Positions 34,824 through 42,579 of a stretch of DNA of 64,000 nt are shown here, piece after piece (the first letter of the stretch is position 1; every line of letters begins with the position of its first letter). Both the position numbers and the translations under genes were made by a program. The notes beneath the pieces are model-generated. The model ran no database searches. It was not told the origin of the DNA and saw nothing but the letters and a program-made list of their open reading frames with translations. The DNA is from RUG14156 sp948742005 (lineage in GTDB: Bacteria; Cyanobacteriota; Vampirovibrionia; Gastranaerophilales; Gastranaerophilaceae). The stretch lies in NCBI GenBank assembly GCA_965647125.1, contig CBFGCD010000007.1:32190-96189 (forward strand). The letters are read 5' to 3'.

Positions 34824-36503
34824 TTAAACATTAACAAGCGCTTTTTCTTGTTCCAATTGCAATGTTATTGTTGTCAAATCACAAACAGAACTTGGTCCAA
34901 AATATTGAATTGAACCGGGGAAAATATAGCAATCATTCATTGCCCATTTTTCACGATTTTTTTCAAATTCTCTAAACACAGGTCCATCCAATTCTACAAG
35001 TGCTTTTTTAATAACAGGTTTCATCTGTCCGTGACGGCGTTCCATATTCATCATCATTGTTAAAGGAACACCCCCTGCTACCCATTGTGATGCAGGTTTT
35101 GTTGTGTTCTTAATTGATGAAAGATATCCTGTTAAGCCTGATTGGATTAAAGCAAAAGCATTGTAACCCAAAGAATAGCAATAATCCGCATCAAAATTAG
35201 ACGGCATTGCGCATCTTCCCTCATAACCGAAGAAATGTGCCTGATCAGAGAATTTACCGTTAAATTTGCCTTGTTTTTTCATTTCATCAAGTTTTGTTCT
35301 GACCATTTCAATTAATAATTTTTCTGTTTCAATTTTTGAAACCTGAACATTACCATGCGGATCTCTATCCATCAATAATTGAGCCTTGATTTGAGATGGA
35401 AGCGAGTTAAATAATTTAGCGCTCGCGCTGTCAAGTTTGGATGAAATTAATGAATATTTTTCATCTTGAGAAGATGTTTTAAAGCTTGAATCTTTTTCAA
35501 GTTCAGCTAACAAATCGTTTAGAGATGCAATCATCACTTTCATCTCGGGAATAAATTCAATTAATCCCTCGGGGATTAAAGCAATTCCGAAATTTTTACC
35601 GTTATCAGCACGGCGCGCGATAACATCTGCCATATATGTTACAATTTCATCTAAGCTTTGAGCTTTTTGTTCAACTTCTTCACCTATAAGCGTAATATTC
35701 GGTTGTGTCTGCATAGCAGCTTCAAGACAGACATGAGATGCGCTTCTTCCCATTAATTTAATAAAATGCCAATATTTTTTAGCAGAATTCGCATCGCGTT
35801 GAATATTGCCGATTAATTCAGCATAAGTTTTTGTTGCAGTATCAAAACCAAATGAAATTTCAATCTGGTCATTTTTAAGGTCGCCGTCAATTGTCTTTGG
35901 GCAGCCAATAACGCTGATTCCTGTGTTATTTTCAGCCATCCATTGTGCTAATAAACAAGCGTTTGTATTTGAATCATCTCCGCCGATTATAACAATTGCT
36001 TTAATGTTTAAATTTTTACAAACTTCAAGCGCTTTTTTGAATTGTTCTTCGGTTTCAAGCTTTGTTCTGCCTGAACCAATAATGTCAAAACCGCCCGTGT
36101 TTCTATATTTATCAATAACTTCATCTGTAATTTCCATATATGAGCCATCAACAATTCCCGATGGCCCGCCCAAAAATCCATATAATTTATTAGAATTATC
36201 AGCAGCTTTCATAGCATCAAACAACCCCGCAATAACATTATGTCCGCCCGGGGCTTGACCGCCCGATAAAATTACACCGACATTTTTATTTTCAGTTGAT
36301 AAATCATCACCCGATTCGCCAAATTTAGCAATTGGTTTACCGTAAACATTTTTGAATAATTTTTCAATTTCCGCTTCGTCCTTAACTGCGCGGGTTGAAT
36401 CACCGAGTGATAATTTGATGTTATTGATTCCTTGAGCCAAAGCACCTGCAAGTTTTGGTTTGTAGTTTAATCTTTCTTTTTGTAAGGGTGAAATTTCTCT
36501 CAT
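34824..36503 (-). CDS. pfp: Diphosphate--fructose-6-phosphate 1-phosphotransferase
   Basis: A 559-residue long-form PPi-dependent phosphofructokinase, reversible between fructose 6-phosphate and fructose 1,6-bisphosphate. Motifs: GVILSGGQAPGGHN near residue 76, the GGDDSNTNA loop (Asp after GGD is the PPi-type signature, where ATP-PFK has Gly), and CPKTIDGDLKN with the catalytic Asp. KLMGRSASHVCLEA also follows the family. AAGGAG precedes ATG. It is divergent from rimM. PPi dependence suggests ATP-sparing glycolysis, as in many anaerobes. Confidence 0.93.
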   Translation of the reverse strand: MREISPLQKERLNYKPKLAGALAQGINNIKLSLGDSTRAVKDEAEIEKLFKNVYGKPIAKFGESGDDLSTENKNVGVILSGGQAPGGHNVIAGLFDAMKAADNSNKLYGFLGGPSGIVDGSYMEITDEVIDKYRNTGGFDIIGSGRTKLETEEQFKKALEVCKNLNIKAIVIIGGDDSNTNACLLAQWMAENNTGISVIGCPKTIDGDLKNDQIEISFGFDTATKTYAELIGNIQRDANSAKKYWHFIKLMGRSASHVCLEAAMQTQPNITLIGEEVEQKAQSLDEIVTYMADVIARRADNGKNFGIALIPEGLIEFIPEMKVMIASLNDLLAELEKDSSFKTSSQDEKYSLISSKLDSASAKLFNSLPSQIKAQLLMDRDPHGNVQVSKIETEKLLIEMVRTKLDEMKKQGKFNGKFSDQAHFFGYEGRCAMPSNFDADYCYSLGYNAFALIQSGLTGYLSSIKNTTKPASQWVAGGVPLTMMMNMERRHGQMKPVIKKALVELDGPVFREFEKNREKWAMNDCYIFPGSIQYFGPSSVCDLTTITLQLEQEKALVNV

Positions 36504-36575
36504 CTTTAAATCTCCTTGTTGCCTATTTTTTGTTATTTAATATATAAATTATCGCACAAAAATAAACAATATCTA

Positions 36576-36584
36576 TGTTATAAT
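36576..36584 (+). promoter_or_regulatory. Extended -10 upstream of rimM, probable leaderless start
   Basis: TGTTATAAT ends 7 nt before the rimM ATG at 36592, with no SD between. Confidence 0.55.
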
Positions 36585-36591
36585 CTAAAAT

Positions 36592-37116
36592 ATGGAAAAG
36601 AAATATTTTATTTCAATCGGTAAAATAACAAATTTTTTTGGAATCAAAGGCGAAGCTAAAATCGGCTTCAGCAATGAAAATCAAATCAAAAACGCAAAAA
36701 AGGTTTATATTTTCAATGATTCACCCGCACAAAACGACAAAATTGAACTCACAATTAATAAAGTAAGGTTTCAGAAAAATTTTGCAATTATCAAATTTGA
36801 CGAAATTGACGATATTAACGATTTGCTTGAATTCAAAGGACAAAATATCTATATCCCAAAGCAAAATGCTCTTGAAAAACTTGAAAAAGATGAATACTTG
36901 ATTCAAGATTTAATAAATTGCGAAGTTTTTGACGAAAACAATGAAAAAATCGGCGAAGTTGTCAATATTTCAACAAATTCATCCCAAGACCTTTTAAATA
37001 TCAAAAATTCTCTGGGTCAAGTCTCCCTTGTTCCTTTTGTTAATGAATTTTTCCCTGTTGTTGATATAAAAAATAAAAAAATTATAATAAAACCAATCGA
37101 AGGGCTTTTATCTTGA
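36592..37116 (+). CDS. rimM: 16S rRNA processing protein RimM
   Basis: A 174-residue RimM, a maturation factor of the 30S head. ISIGKITNFFGIKGEAKI marks the N-terminal RimM domain; the C-terminal PRC-barrel-like domain reads DEYLIQDLINCEVFDE through VPFVNEFFPVVDI. trmD follows and overlaps by 4 nt (TTGA), the usual rimM-trmD pairing. The promoter predicts a leaderless mRNA. Confidence 0.92.
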   Translation: MEKKYFISIGKITNFFGIKGEAKIGFSNENQIKNAKKVYIFNDSPAQNDKIELTINKVRFQKNFAIIKFDEIDDINDLLEFKGQNIYIPKQNALEKLEKDEYLIQDLINCEVFDENNEKIGEVVNISTNSSQDLLNIKNSLGQVSLVPFVNEFFPVVDIKNKKIIIKPIEGLLS

Positions 37117-37793
37117 TTTATGAAATTATGACATTATTCCCAAATATAATTGAGAGTTATTGCGCAGAATCAATTACAAAACGCGGGATTGAAAACAAAA
37201 TAATCGAAGTTAAAACGCATAATATCAGAGATTATTCAAAAAATAAACACAAAAAAACAGACGACACGCCCTATGGCGGCGGAGATGGCATGGTGATGAT
37301 GTGCCAGCCTGTTTTCGATTGTTACCGCGCTATTGAAAAAAAAGAAAATTTCGAATTCATCATGCTGACTCCGCAAGGAGAAACTTTTAACCAAAATTTG
37401 GCAAAAGAATTATCGCACAAAGAACAAATAATCCTCCTTTGCGGACATTACGAGGGATTTGACGAAAGAATAAGATTAGGCTTGCATCCGAGGGAAATTT
37501 CAATCGGAGATTTTGTTTTAACGGGAGGAGAATTAGGCGCACTGGTTTTAATTGACAGCATTTCAAGAAACCTTAAAAATTACCTTGGAAAAAATGCTTC
37601 ATCAGAATTTGATTCATTTTCAAACGGATTAAAAGGACTTTTGGAATATCCGCACTACACAAAACCAAGAGAATTTGAGGGAATGAAAGTTCCTGAAGTA
37701 TTATTAAATGGCAATCACAAAGAAATAGAAGAATTTAGAAAAAAAGAAAGCATAAAAAGAACAAAAACAAGGCGCCCTGATTTGTTGTTTTAA
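37113..37793 (+). CDS. trmD: tRNA (guanine-N1)-methyltransferase TrmD
   Basis: A 226-residue SPOUT methyltransferase making m1G37 in tRNAs to prevent +1 frameshifts. MTLFPNIIESY, the PYGGGDGMVM loop, LCGHYEGFDERI and ISIGDFVLTGGELG (the trefoil-knot SAM site) are all present. The start is TTG, overlapping the rimM TGA as TTGA. Length is slightly short of the E. coli enzyme (about 255) but typical of AT-rich lineages. Confidence 0.95.
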   Translation: MIYEIMTLFPNIIESYCAESITKRGIENKIIEVKTHNIRDYSKNKHKKTDDTPYGGGDGMVMMCQPVFDCYRAIEKKENFEFIMLTPQGETFNQNLAKELSHKEQIILLCGHYEGFDERIRLGLHPREISIGDFVLTGGELGALVLIDSISRNLKNYLGKNASSEFDSFSNGLKGLLEYPHYTKPREFEGMKVPEVLLNGNHKEIEEFRKKESIKRTKTRRPDLLF

Positions 37794-37990
37794 AAAATTC
37801 TTTTCTTGCCTGGACCACCACCCCTTTCGGTCAATCAAATAATATAATATCAACTACATAAAACCATTATAGCTTATCTTATAAGGTATTACCTAATTTT
37901 TGGCAAAATGTCAGGACATTTGTCCAATTTAAACGTCAAAAGCATCAAAAAACAAGGATTTTTAAAAATCAGAAAAATTGACTTTTAACT

Positions 37991-38215
37991 CTACCAATGA
38001 AATTCCAAAGGAACAGGGTCATATCCGCCCTTATGATAAGGGTGGCATCTTAAAATCCTTTTAACTCCAAGATAAACGCCTTTAAAAACCCCGAATCTTT
38101 CAATTGCTTCATAAGTATATTTTGAACAAGTCGGTTCATAAATACAAACAGAGGGCGTGTATTTTGAAAAAAAACGATAAATTGAAATTAATTTTAAAAT
38201 CAATTTCTTAATCAC
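37991..38215 (-). CDS. yidD: Membrane protein insertion efficiency factor YidD
   Basis: A 74-residue YidD. The diagnostic C-x-Y-EPTCSKYTYEAIERFG, RILRCHPYHKGGYDPVP blocks are complete, with the amphipathic N-terminal helix. It begins with GTG at 38215 and overlaps the end of the cytidylyltransferase gene by 8 nt. It usually lies between rnpA and yidC; here it is detached and coupled to a sugar-activation gene. Confidence 0.93.
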   Translation of the reverse strand: MIKKLILKLISIYRFFSKYTPSVCIYEPTCSKYTYEAIERFGVFKGVYLGVKRILRCHPYHKGGYDPVPLEFHW

Positions 38216-38915
38216 ATTTATTTCTTTCCATTAAGATTTTCTCAACTTTGCAAAAATCCTCAATTGTATCTATATCAATAACTCTGGGGGTAACATAAGC
38301 ACAAGGATTATAGCCGATAAAATCTTTAGCTTCTTTTAAAATTTTAACAGGAAGTGCATAAAACGCACCGTTTTCACAAATCATTTTATAATGTTCGTCA
38401 ATTTCCTGTCTGCGCGGACGAATCCTGAAATCATAAAGCGATTCAAGCTTATTATCATGCAAAATCCGCCATTTTGCATGGGTAAATCCGATATCAAAAG
38501 CCGAAAAACAACTGTCAAAACCCTCTTCATTCATTTTTTTAAAATAATATTCAAAAGCACAATCAATATAATCGCAATCTCTCAAAGGACAGGTCGGCTG
38601 TAAAAGAACAACAAAATCCGCATGATAATCTTCGCGCCTTTCCAATTCTTCAATAACATTCAACATAACAGGAGCAGTTTTTGTTTCATCTTGAGCCAAA
38701 TAATCAGGGCGTTTCAGGGTTTGTGCACCATAGTTTTGTGCGATTTGCAAAATTTCATCATTCTCTGATGAGAGAATCGTTTTTGTTATATATTTCGAAT
38801 TCAAGGAAGCTTCAATCGTATAGGCAATCAAAGGTTTATCAAGAATCGGTTTAATATTTTTTCTTTTAATTCCTTTTGAACCGCCGCGCGCGGGAATTAT
38901 ACTTAAAATTTCCAT
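38208..38915 (-). CDS. NeuA/PseF-family CMP-sugar (nonulosonate) cytidylyltransferase
   Basis: A 235-residue cytidylyltransferase of the acylneuraminate family. The N-terminal IIPARGGSKGIKRKNI is the CTP-binding signature, with LQPTCPLR in the middle and DIDTIEDF at the end. Such enzymes activate sialic, legionaminic or pseudaminic acid as the CMP derivative for glycan synthesis. No NeuB- or NeuC-type genes are in the window, so the sugar cannot be named. The gene overlaps the PurD-like gene by 13 nt and yidD by 8 nt. Confidence 0.85.
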   Translation of the reverse strand: MEILSIIPARGGSKGIKRKNIKPILDKPLIAYTIEASLNSKYITKTILSSENDEILQIAQNYGAQTLKRPDYLAQDETKTAPVMLNVIEELERREDYHADFVVLLQPTCPLRDCDYIDCAFEYYFKKMNEEGFDSCFSAFDIGFTHAKWRILHDNKLESLYDFRIRPRRQEIDEHYKMICENGAFYALPVKILKEAKDFIGYNPCAYVTPRVIDIDTIEDFCKVEKILMERNKCD

Positions 38916-39955
38916 GACTTTTTTGCCTCGCTGACTAAAGATAAATTATAATCCAATTCATTTAAATATAGTTTCAAGTTTGTTTTGGTTTTTGCACAAA
39001 TAAAGTTAATTTTTTCGTCACGTAATGTCATCATAAAATTTGAATGCGGCGCAAAATTATCATCATCATATTTTACAAAAACATCCCCGACAAGAACACG
39101 TTCAAAAACATCAAGCCAATTAACATCAAAGCCTTTTGTAAAAAAATCAACGTTAATATCATCAAAGAAATTATTATAATTAATCAAATAAACACGATTT
39201 TTAGGAGTTATAATAAAATCAAACCCCAAAACACCGATATATTCTTCTCCTTGTGAATTCAGCACATTTATCGTCGGCAGGATAAATTCTTCTTCAATTT
39301 TTCTTTTTAAATTTTTATCAACAAAAGACGGATTAAAATATGCAATTTCATCTTGATATTTAGCACTTAACCCAATTGTTTTAGCGTTGTAGCCATCTGT
39401 TAAAACCCAGAAAGAAACATTTTTACCCTCGATATAATCTTCAATTATAACTTTTTTATTTCCACTTTTAAAAAGATTATCAATAATCCTTTGCGCTTCA
39501 TTAAAAGTTTCGGCAAATTTTACCCCCTCGCGAAAAGTATGATTATCAGGCTTAATTGCCTGCGGAGTTGAAGAATTTTTAAAATAATCAAGTGCTAATT
39601 GCGGTTTTTCAATTATTTGAAATTTTGGTGTTGAAAATTTATTTTTATACATAAATTTTTTTGCACAAGTTTTTGATGCACAAATAGCGTTAGCTTCCTT
39701 AGAGGGGGCAAAAACGCTTGTGGTAAGATTTGAGATTTCTTCGCTTAAATTTGAATCAATATATTTATTTTCAGTCATTAAAACAAAATTAACGCTGTTA
39801 GCTTCAATAAAATCAATAATATCGGAATCTGTTTCAAAATCAATAAAATTTGGATAGTTTCTGATTGTTGAAAAAACAATATTTTCCTTACTTTTAGAAA
39901 ATAAATTATAAAAACTTGAAGCGCTGTGGTTATTTCCCAGAATCAAAATTATCAT
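38903..39955 (-). CDS. PurD-like ATP-grasp protein, divergent
   Basis: A 350-residue ATP-grasp protein resembling phosphoribosylamine-glycine ligase but about 70 residues shorter. VFAPSKEANAICASKTCAKKFM matches the GPS..AA..EGSK..AK.FM block of PurD, and a lid region and IEDYIEGKNVSFWV correspond to the ATP site. The conserved PxxPRxxDPE-like metal block of PurD is replaced by NRVYLINYNNFFDDIN. Activity may therefore be changed or lost. It is read upstream of the CMP-sugar synthetase. The -10 box is 6 nt from ATG, predicting a leaderless mRNA. Confidence 0.6.
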   Translation of the reverse strand: MIILILGNNHSASSFYNLFSKSKENIVFSTIRNYPNFIDFETDSDIIDFIEANSVNFVLMTENKYIDSNLSEEISNLTTSVFAPSKEANAICASKTCAKKFMYKNKFSTPKFQIIEKPQLALDYFKNSSTPQAIKPDNHTFREGVKFAETFNEAQRIIDNLFKSGNKKVIIEDYIEGKNVSFWVLTDGYNAKTIGLSAKYQDEIAYFNPSFVDKNLKRKIEEEFILPTINVLNSQGEEYIGVLGFDFIITPKNRVYLINYNNFFDDINVDFFTKGFDVNWLDVFERVLVGDVFVKYDDDNFAPHSNFMMTLRDEKINFICAKTKTNLKLYLNELDYNLSLVSEAKKSWKF

Positions 39956-39961
39956 AACTTT

Positions 39962-39970
39962 ATTATATCA
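39962..39970 (-). promoter_or_regulatory. Extended -10 upstream of the PurD-like gene, probable leaderless start
   Basis: On the minus strand TGATATAAT is followed by AAAGTT and then ATG (39955), with no SD. Confidence 0.55.
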
Positions 39971-40023
39971 TAATAACATGCTATAATTTAAAATATTTAA
40001 CAAACAAGGAGTTTAAAACTTTG

Positions 40024-40557
40024 ATGGACGATCAGGAAAAAGATAATTTTGATGATAATTCAATGTTTTATGAAAAAACATCAAATGAAAATGACACAGT
40101 TAACGATGCTGATAAAGCTGCTGAAGAAAATTCGCAGCAAGTCCAAAATACAGATGCAATAGAAAACATAAATACATCACAAGATGACACAAATTCCGCT
40201 TTAAAAAAATATATATTTCAAATCTCACGTGAATTTGTACCCATTATTGACTCAATGACGCTTGATGAAAGAGTCGCCTACATCAACGACTGTATTCAAA
40301 CAAAATTAGACTGGGAAAAACAACAAACTGTAAAATCTAAAAAAATTCAGCTTGCTATTCACATTTTAATTTTTATAACTGTTTTTGCTTTGTGCACCCC
40401 TTTTGCAATTTACGGAGTAAACAAAGCAATTATGCTGACTTTTGAAAATTATAAATATTCACAGGAAAACTTTGAAAAGCTCTATAAACAACGCTTTGAA
40501 AAAGACAAAGCTTATATACGTTCTATTGAATATAACAAAAAACACTCAATTAAATAA
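40024..40557 (+). CDS. Hypothetical single-TM protein
   Basis: A 177-residue protein with an acidic, Asn/Asp-rich N-terminus (about 65 residues, disordered), a folded helical segment (FVPIIDSMTLDERVAYI) and one membrane helix at about residues 115-137, followed by a basic tail. The ATG at 40024 is preceded by TTG 40021 and AAGGAG; either could start. A TGCTATAAT box lies about 30 nt upstream. It faces away from the PurD-like gene and is followed by a terminator. No family is recognised. Confidence 0.6.
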   Translation: MDDQEKDNFDDNSMFYEKTSNENDTVNDADKAAEENSQQVQNTDAIENINTSQDDTNSALKKYIFQISREFVPIIDSMTLDERVAYINDCIQTKLDWEKQQTVKSKKIQLAIHILIFITVFALCTPFAIYGVNKAIMLTFENYKYSQENFEKLYKQRFEKDKAYIRSIEYNKKHSIK

Positions 40558-40578
40558 GATTTTAAAAATAAACATTAA

Positions 40579-40612
40579 AAAATCCTGAACAGCTTTTGCC
40601 ATTCAGGATTTT
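40579..40612. terminator. Bidirectional intrinsic terminator
   Basis: AAAATCCTGAA (40579-40589) pairs with TTCAGGATTTT (40602-40612), between the convergent orphan and tuf. Confidence 0.88.
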
Positions 40613-40632
40613 ATTTATAGAATAAATCTTAA

Positions 40633-41841
40633 TTATTCAATAATTTTATCAACGACACCAGCGCCGACTGTTCTTCCGCCTTCACGGATAGCGAATCTCA
40701 TACCTTGTTCAATAGCAACAGGGTTGATTAATTCAACTTCCATTACAACGTTATCACCGGGCATTACCATTTCGCCTTCGAATTTGATTGAACCGGTAAC
40801 GTCAGTTGTTCTGATGTAGAATTGAGGTCTGTATCCGGGGAAGAAAGGAGTATGACGTCCGCCTTCTTCTTTTTTCAATACATAAACGTTAGCTGTGAAT
40901 TTTTTGTGAGGTGTGATTGAACCGGGTTTAGCTAAAACTTGACCGCGTTGGATTTCAGTTTTATCAATACCGCGAAGCAAAGCGCCGACATTATCACCTG
41001 CTTGACCTTGATCAAGAGATTTTCTGAACATTTCAACACCTGTAACGGTTGTTTTTCTTGTTTCTCCTAAGCCGACTAATTCAACTTCATCACCAACTTT
41101 AACAATACCACGTTCTACACGACCTGTTGCAACAGTACCGCGGCCTGTGATTGAAAATACGTCTTCAACAGGCATTAAGAACGGTTTGTCTAAATCACGA
41201 ACCGGTTCAGGGAAGTATGAGTCAATAGCATCCATTAATTCCCAAATTTTATCAACCCATTGGTCTTGTCCGCGGGCGATAGAATTGTTAGCTTGAACAG
41301 CTTCTAAAGCTTTTAGAGCTGAACCTTTAACGAACGGGATGTTGTCTCCATCGAATTCATAAGAAGATAATAATTCTCTAACTTCCATTTCAACAAGGTC
41401 TAATAACTCAGGGTCATCAACCATGTCGCATTTGTTCAAGAATACAACTAAGTTAGGAACACCAACTTGACGAGCAAGAAGAATGTGTTCACGAGTTTGA
41501 GGCATTGCACCGTCTGTTGCAGCAACAACAAGAATAGCGCCGTCCATTTGAGCAGCACCTGTAATCATGTTTTTAACGTAGTCTGCGTGACCCGGGCAGT
41601 CAACGTGAGCATAGTGGCGTGTAGCAGTTTCATATTCAACGTGAGCAGTTGAAATGGTAATACCACGTGCTTTTTCTTCAGGAGCAGCATCAATTTCATC
41701 GAATTTTTTTGCTTCTGCTTGACCTGCCGCAGCCATACAGCCTGTGATTGCAGCTGTTAATGTTGTTTTACCGTGGTCAACGTGGCCGATAGTACCAACG
41801 TTAACGTGCGGCTTGGTTCTTTCGTATTTTTCTCTAGCCAT
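40633..41841 (-). CDS. tuf: Translation elongation factor Tu
   Basis: A 402-residue EF-Tu that delivers aminoacyl-tRNA to the ribosome. GTPase motifs: GHVDHGKT (residues 19-26), RGITI with the switch Thr, DCPGH, and NKCD; the C-terminal GGRHTPFFPGYRPQFY block is complete. SD AAGGAG-like (AAAGGAGA) precedes ATG. Three tRNA genes lie just upstream on the same strand, as in the E. coli thrU-tyrU-glyT-thrT-tufB operon. The gene has higher GC and better codons than its neighbours, typical of highly expressed genes. It is the likely target of the Doc toxin at 6929. Confidence 0.98.
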   Translation of the reverse strand: MAREKYERTKPHVNVGTIGHVDHGKTTLTAAITGCMAAAGQAEAKKFDEIDAAPEEKARGITISTAHVEYETATRHYAHVDCPGHADYVKNMITGAAQMDGAILVVAATDGAMPQTREHILLARQVGVPNLVVFLNKCDMVDDPELLDLVEMEVRELLSSYEFDGDNIPFVKGSALKALEAVQANNSIARGQDQWVDKIWELMDAIDSYFPEPVRDLDKPFLMPVEDVFSITGRGTVATGRVERGIVKVGDEVELVGLGETRKTTVTGVEMFRKSLDQGQAGDNVGALLRGIDKTEIQRGQVLAKPGSITPHKKFTANVYVLKKEEGGRHTPFFPGYRPQFYIRTTDVTGSIKFEGEMVMPGDNVVMEVELINPVAIEQGMRFAIREGGRTVGAGVVDKIIE

Positions 41842-41953
41842 AAAATAAGTTCTCCTTTTTTCTTATTTTTTATTTTGATTGGTTTTTGTTTTGGTAGGGT
41901 AAGGCTTATAAAATTCTCGCTCGACTGTTGTCGGCTCGATATTTTAAAAGATA

Positions 41954-42036
41954 TGGGCAGAGGTGGATTCGAACCACCGTAGTCGATTGACGGCAGATTT
42001 ACAGTCTGCTCCCTTTAGCCACTCGGGCATCTACCC
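41954..42036 (-). tRNA. tRNA-Tyr (GTA)
   Basis: A class II tRNA of 83 nt with long variable arm. Acceptor GGGTAGA pairs with TCTGCCC, the anticodon loop reads CTGTAAA (GTA) and the T-loop is GGTTCGAATCC. The CCA end is not encoded. Confidence 0.93.
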
Positions 42037-42103
42037 ATAATTTTGATAAAATTATTTTTAATGATTATTCTATTGTCAAATTGCGATTTTATTTTTATTA
42101 AAT

Positions 42104-42175
42104 TGCCCTTGATGAGATTTGAACTCACGGCCTCTCCCTTACCAAGGGAGTGCGCTACCCCTGCGCCACAAGGGC
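42104..42175 (-). tRNA. tRNA-Thr (GGT)
   Basis: A 72-nt cloverleaf with acceptor GCCCTTG/CAAGGGC, anticodon stem CTCCC/GGGAG around TTGGTAA, and T-arm AGTTCAAATCT. No CCA is encoded. Confidence 0.93.
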
Positions 42176-42259
42176 AAACATTTTTCTTTCCCTTACGCAC
42201 ACTCCGGAGTGCTTCCCTCTCGGAAACTTACCCGTTGGGGTAACTTTCCTCGGCAGAGT

Positions 42260-42277
42260 CCCTGCGCCACAAGGGCA
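42260..42277 (-). repeat. 18-nt duplicate of the tRNA-Thr (GGT) 5' end
   Basis: TGCCCTTGTGGCGCAGGG on the minus strand repeats the first bases of the tRNA ending at 42175, but no cloverleaf follows. Between the copies lie a 12-bp-like hairpin (GGAAAGTTACCC region with one mismatch) and the palindrome CACTCCGGAGTG. It is either a tRNA remnant or an insertion footprint. Confidence 0.75.
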
Positions 42278-42316
42278 TAATGATATTCTTCTCTTGAAAG
42301 TGCAATTATTAAAAAA

Positions 42317-42388
42317 AGCCGATGATGGGACTCGAACCCGCAACCTACGGTTTACAAAACCGTTGCTCTACCATTGAGCTACATCGGC
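42317..42388 (-). tRNA. tRNA-Thr (TGT)
   Basis: A 72-nt cloverleaf with acceptor GCCGATG/CATCGGC, anticodon stem ACGGT/ACCGT around TTTGTAA (anticodon TGT) and T-arm GGTTCGAGTCC. First tRNA of the cluster to be transcribed. Confidence 0.93.
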
Positions 42389-42399
42389 AATTTTATATA

Positions 42400-42431
42400 A
42401 TTATACTATTGTGAACATGAAAAACTGTCAA
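42400..42431 (-). promoter_or_regulatory. Promoter of the tRNA-tuf cluster
   Basis: On the minus strand TTGACA (42431-42426) is followed 17 nt later by TAGTAT and 20 nt later by a perfect TATAAT (42405-42400), about 12 nt before the first tRNA. Confidence 0.55.
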
Positions 42432-42579
42432 GTACAAATTTTTAAAATAATCTTAATAATATATTTCACTTTTTACAATGTTTGTTGTAATATAAAAATA
42501 TTATTATAATAATTTTTATGTTGGATTATATTAATATTCTTGATATAATTGAGTAAAAGATGATAGAGAAAGTTTATTA

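Noticed and set aside
42104..42277. Integrase attachment sites at the tRNA-Thr duplicate
   Set aside because: The copies are only about 100 nt apart, no integrase gene lies between or near, and the repeat is the 5' not the usual 3' end of the tRNA.
42043..42377. Plus- and minus-strand open frames over the tRNA cluster
   Set aside because: They cross tRNA genes and have no SD or coding bias; they are shadows.
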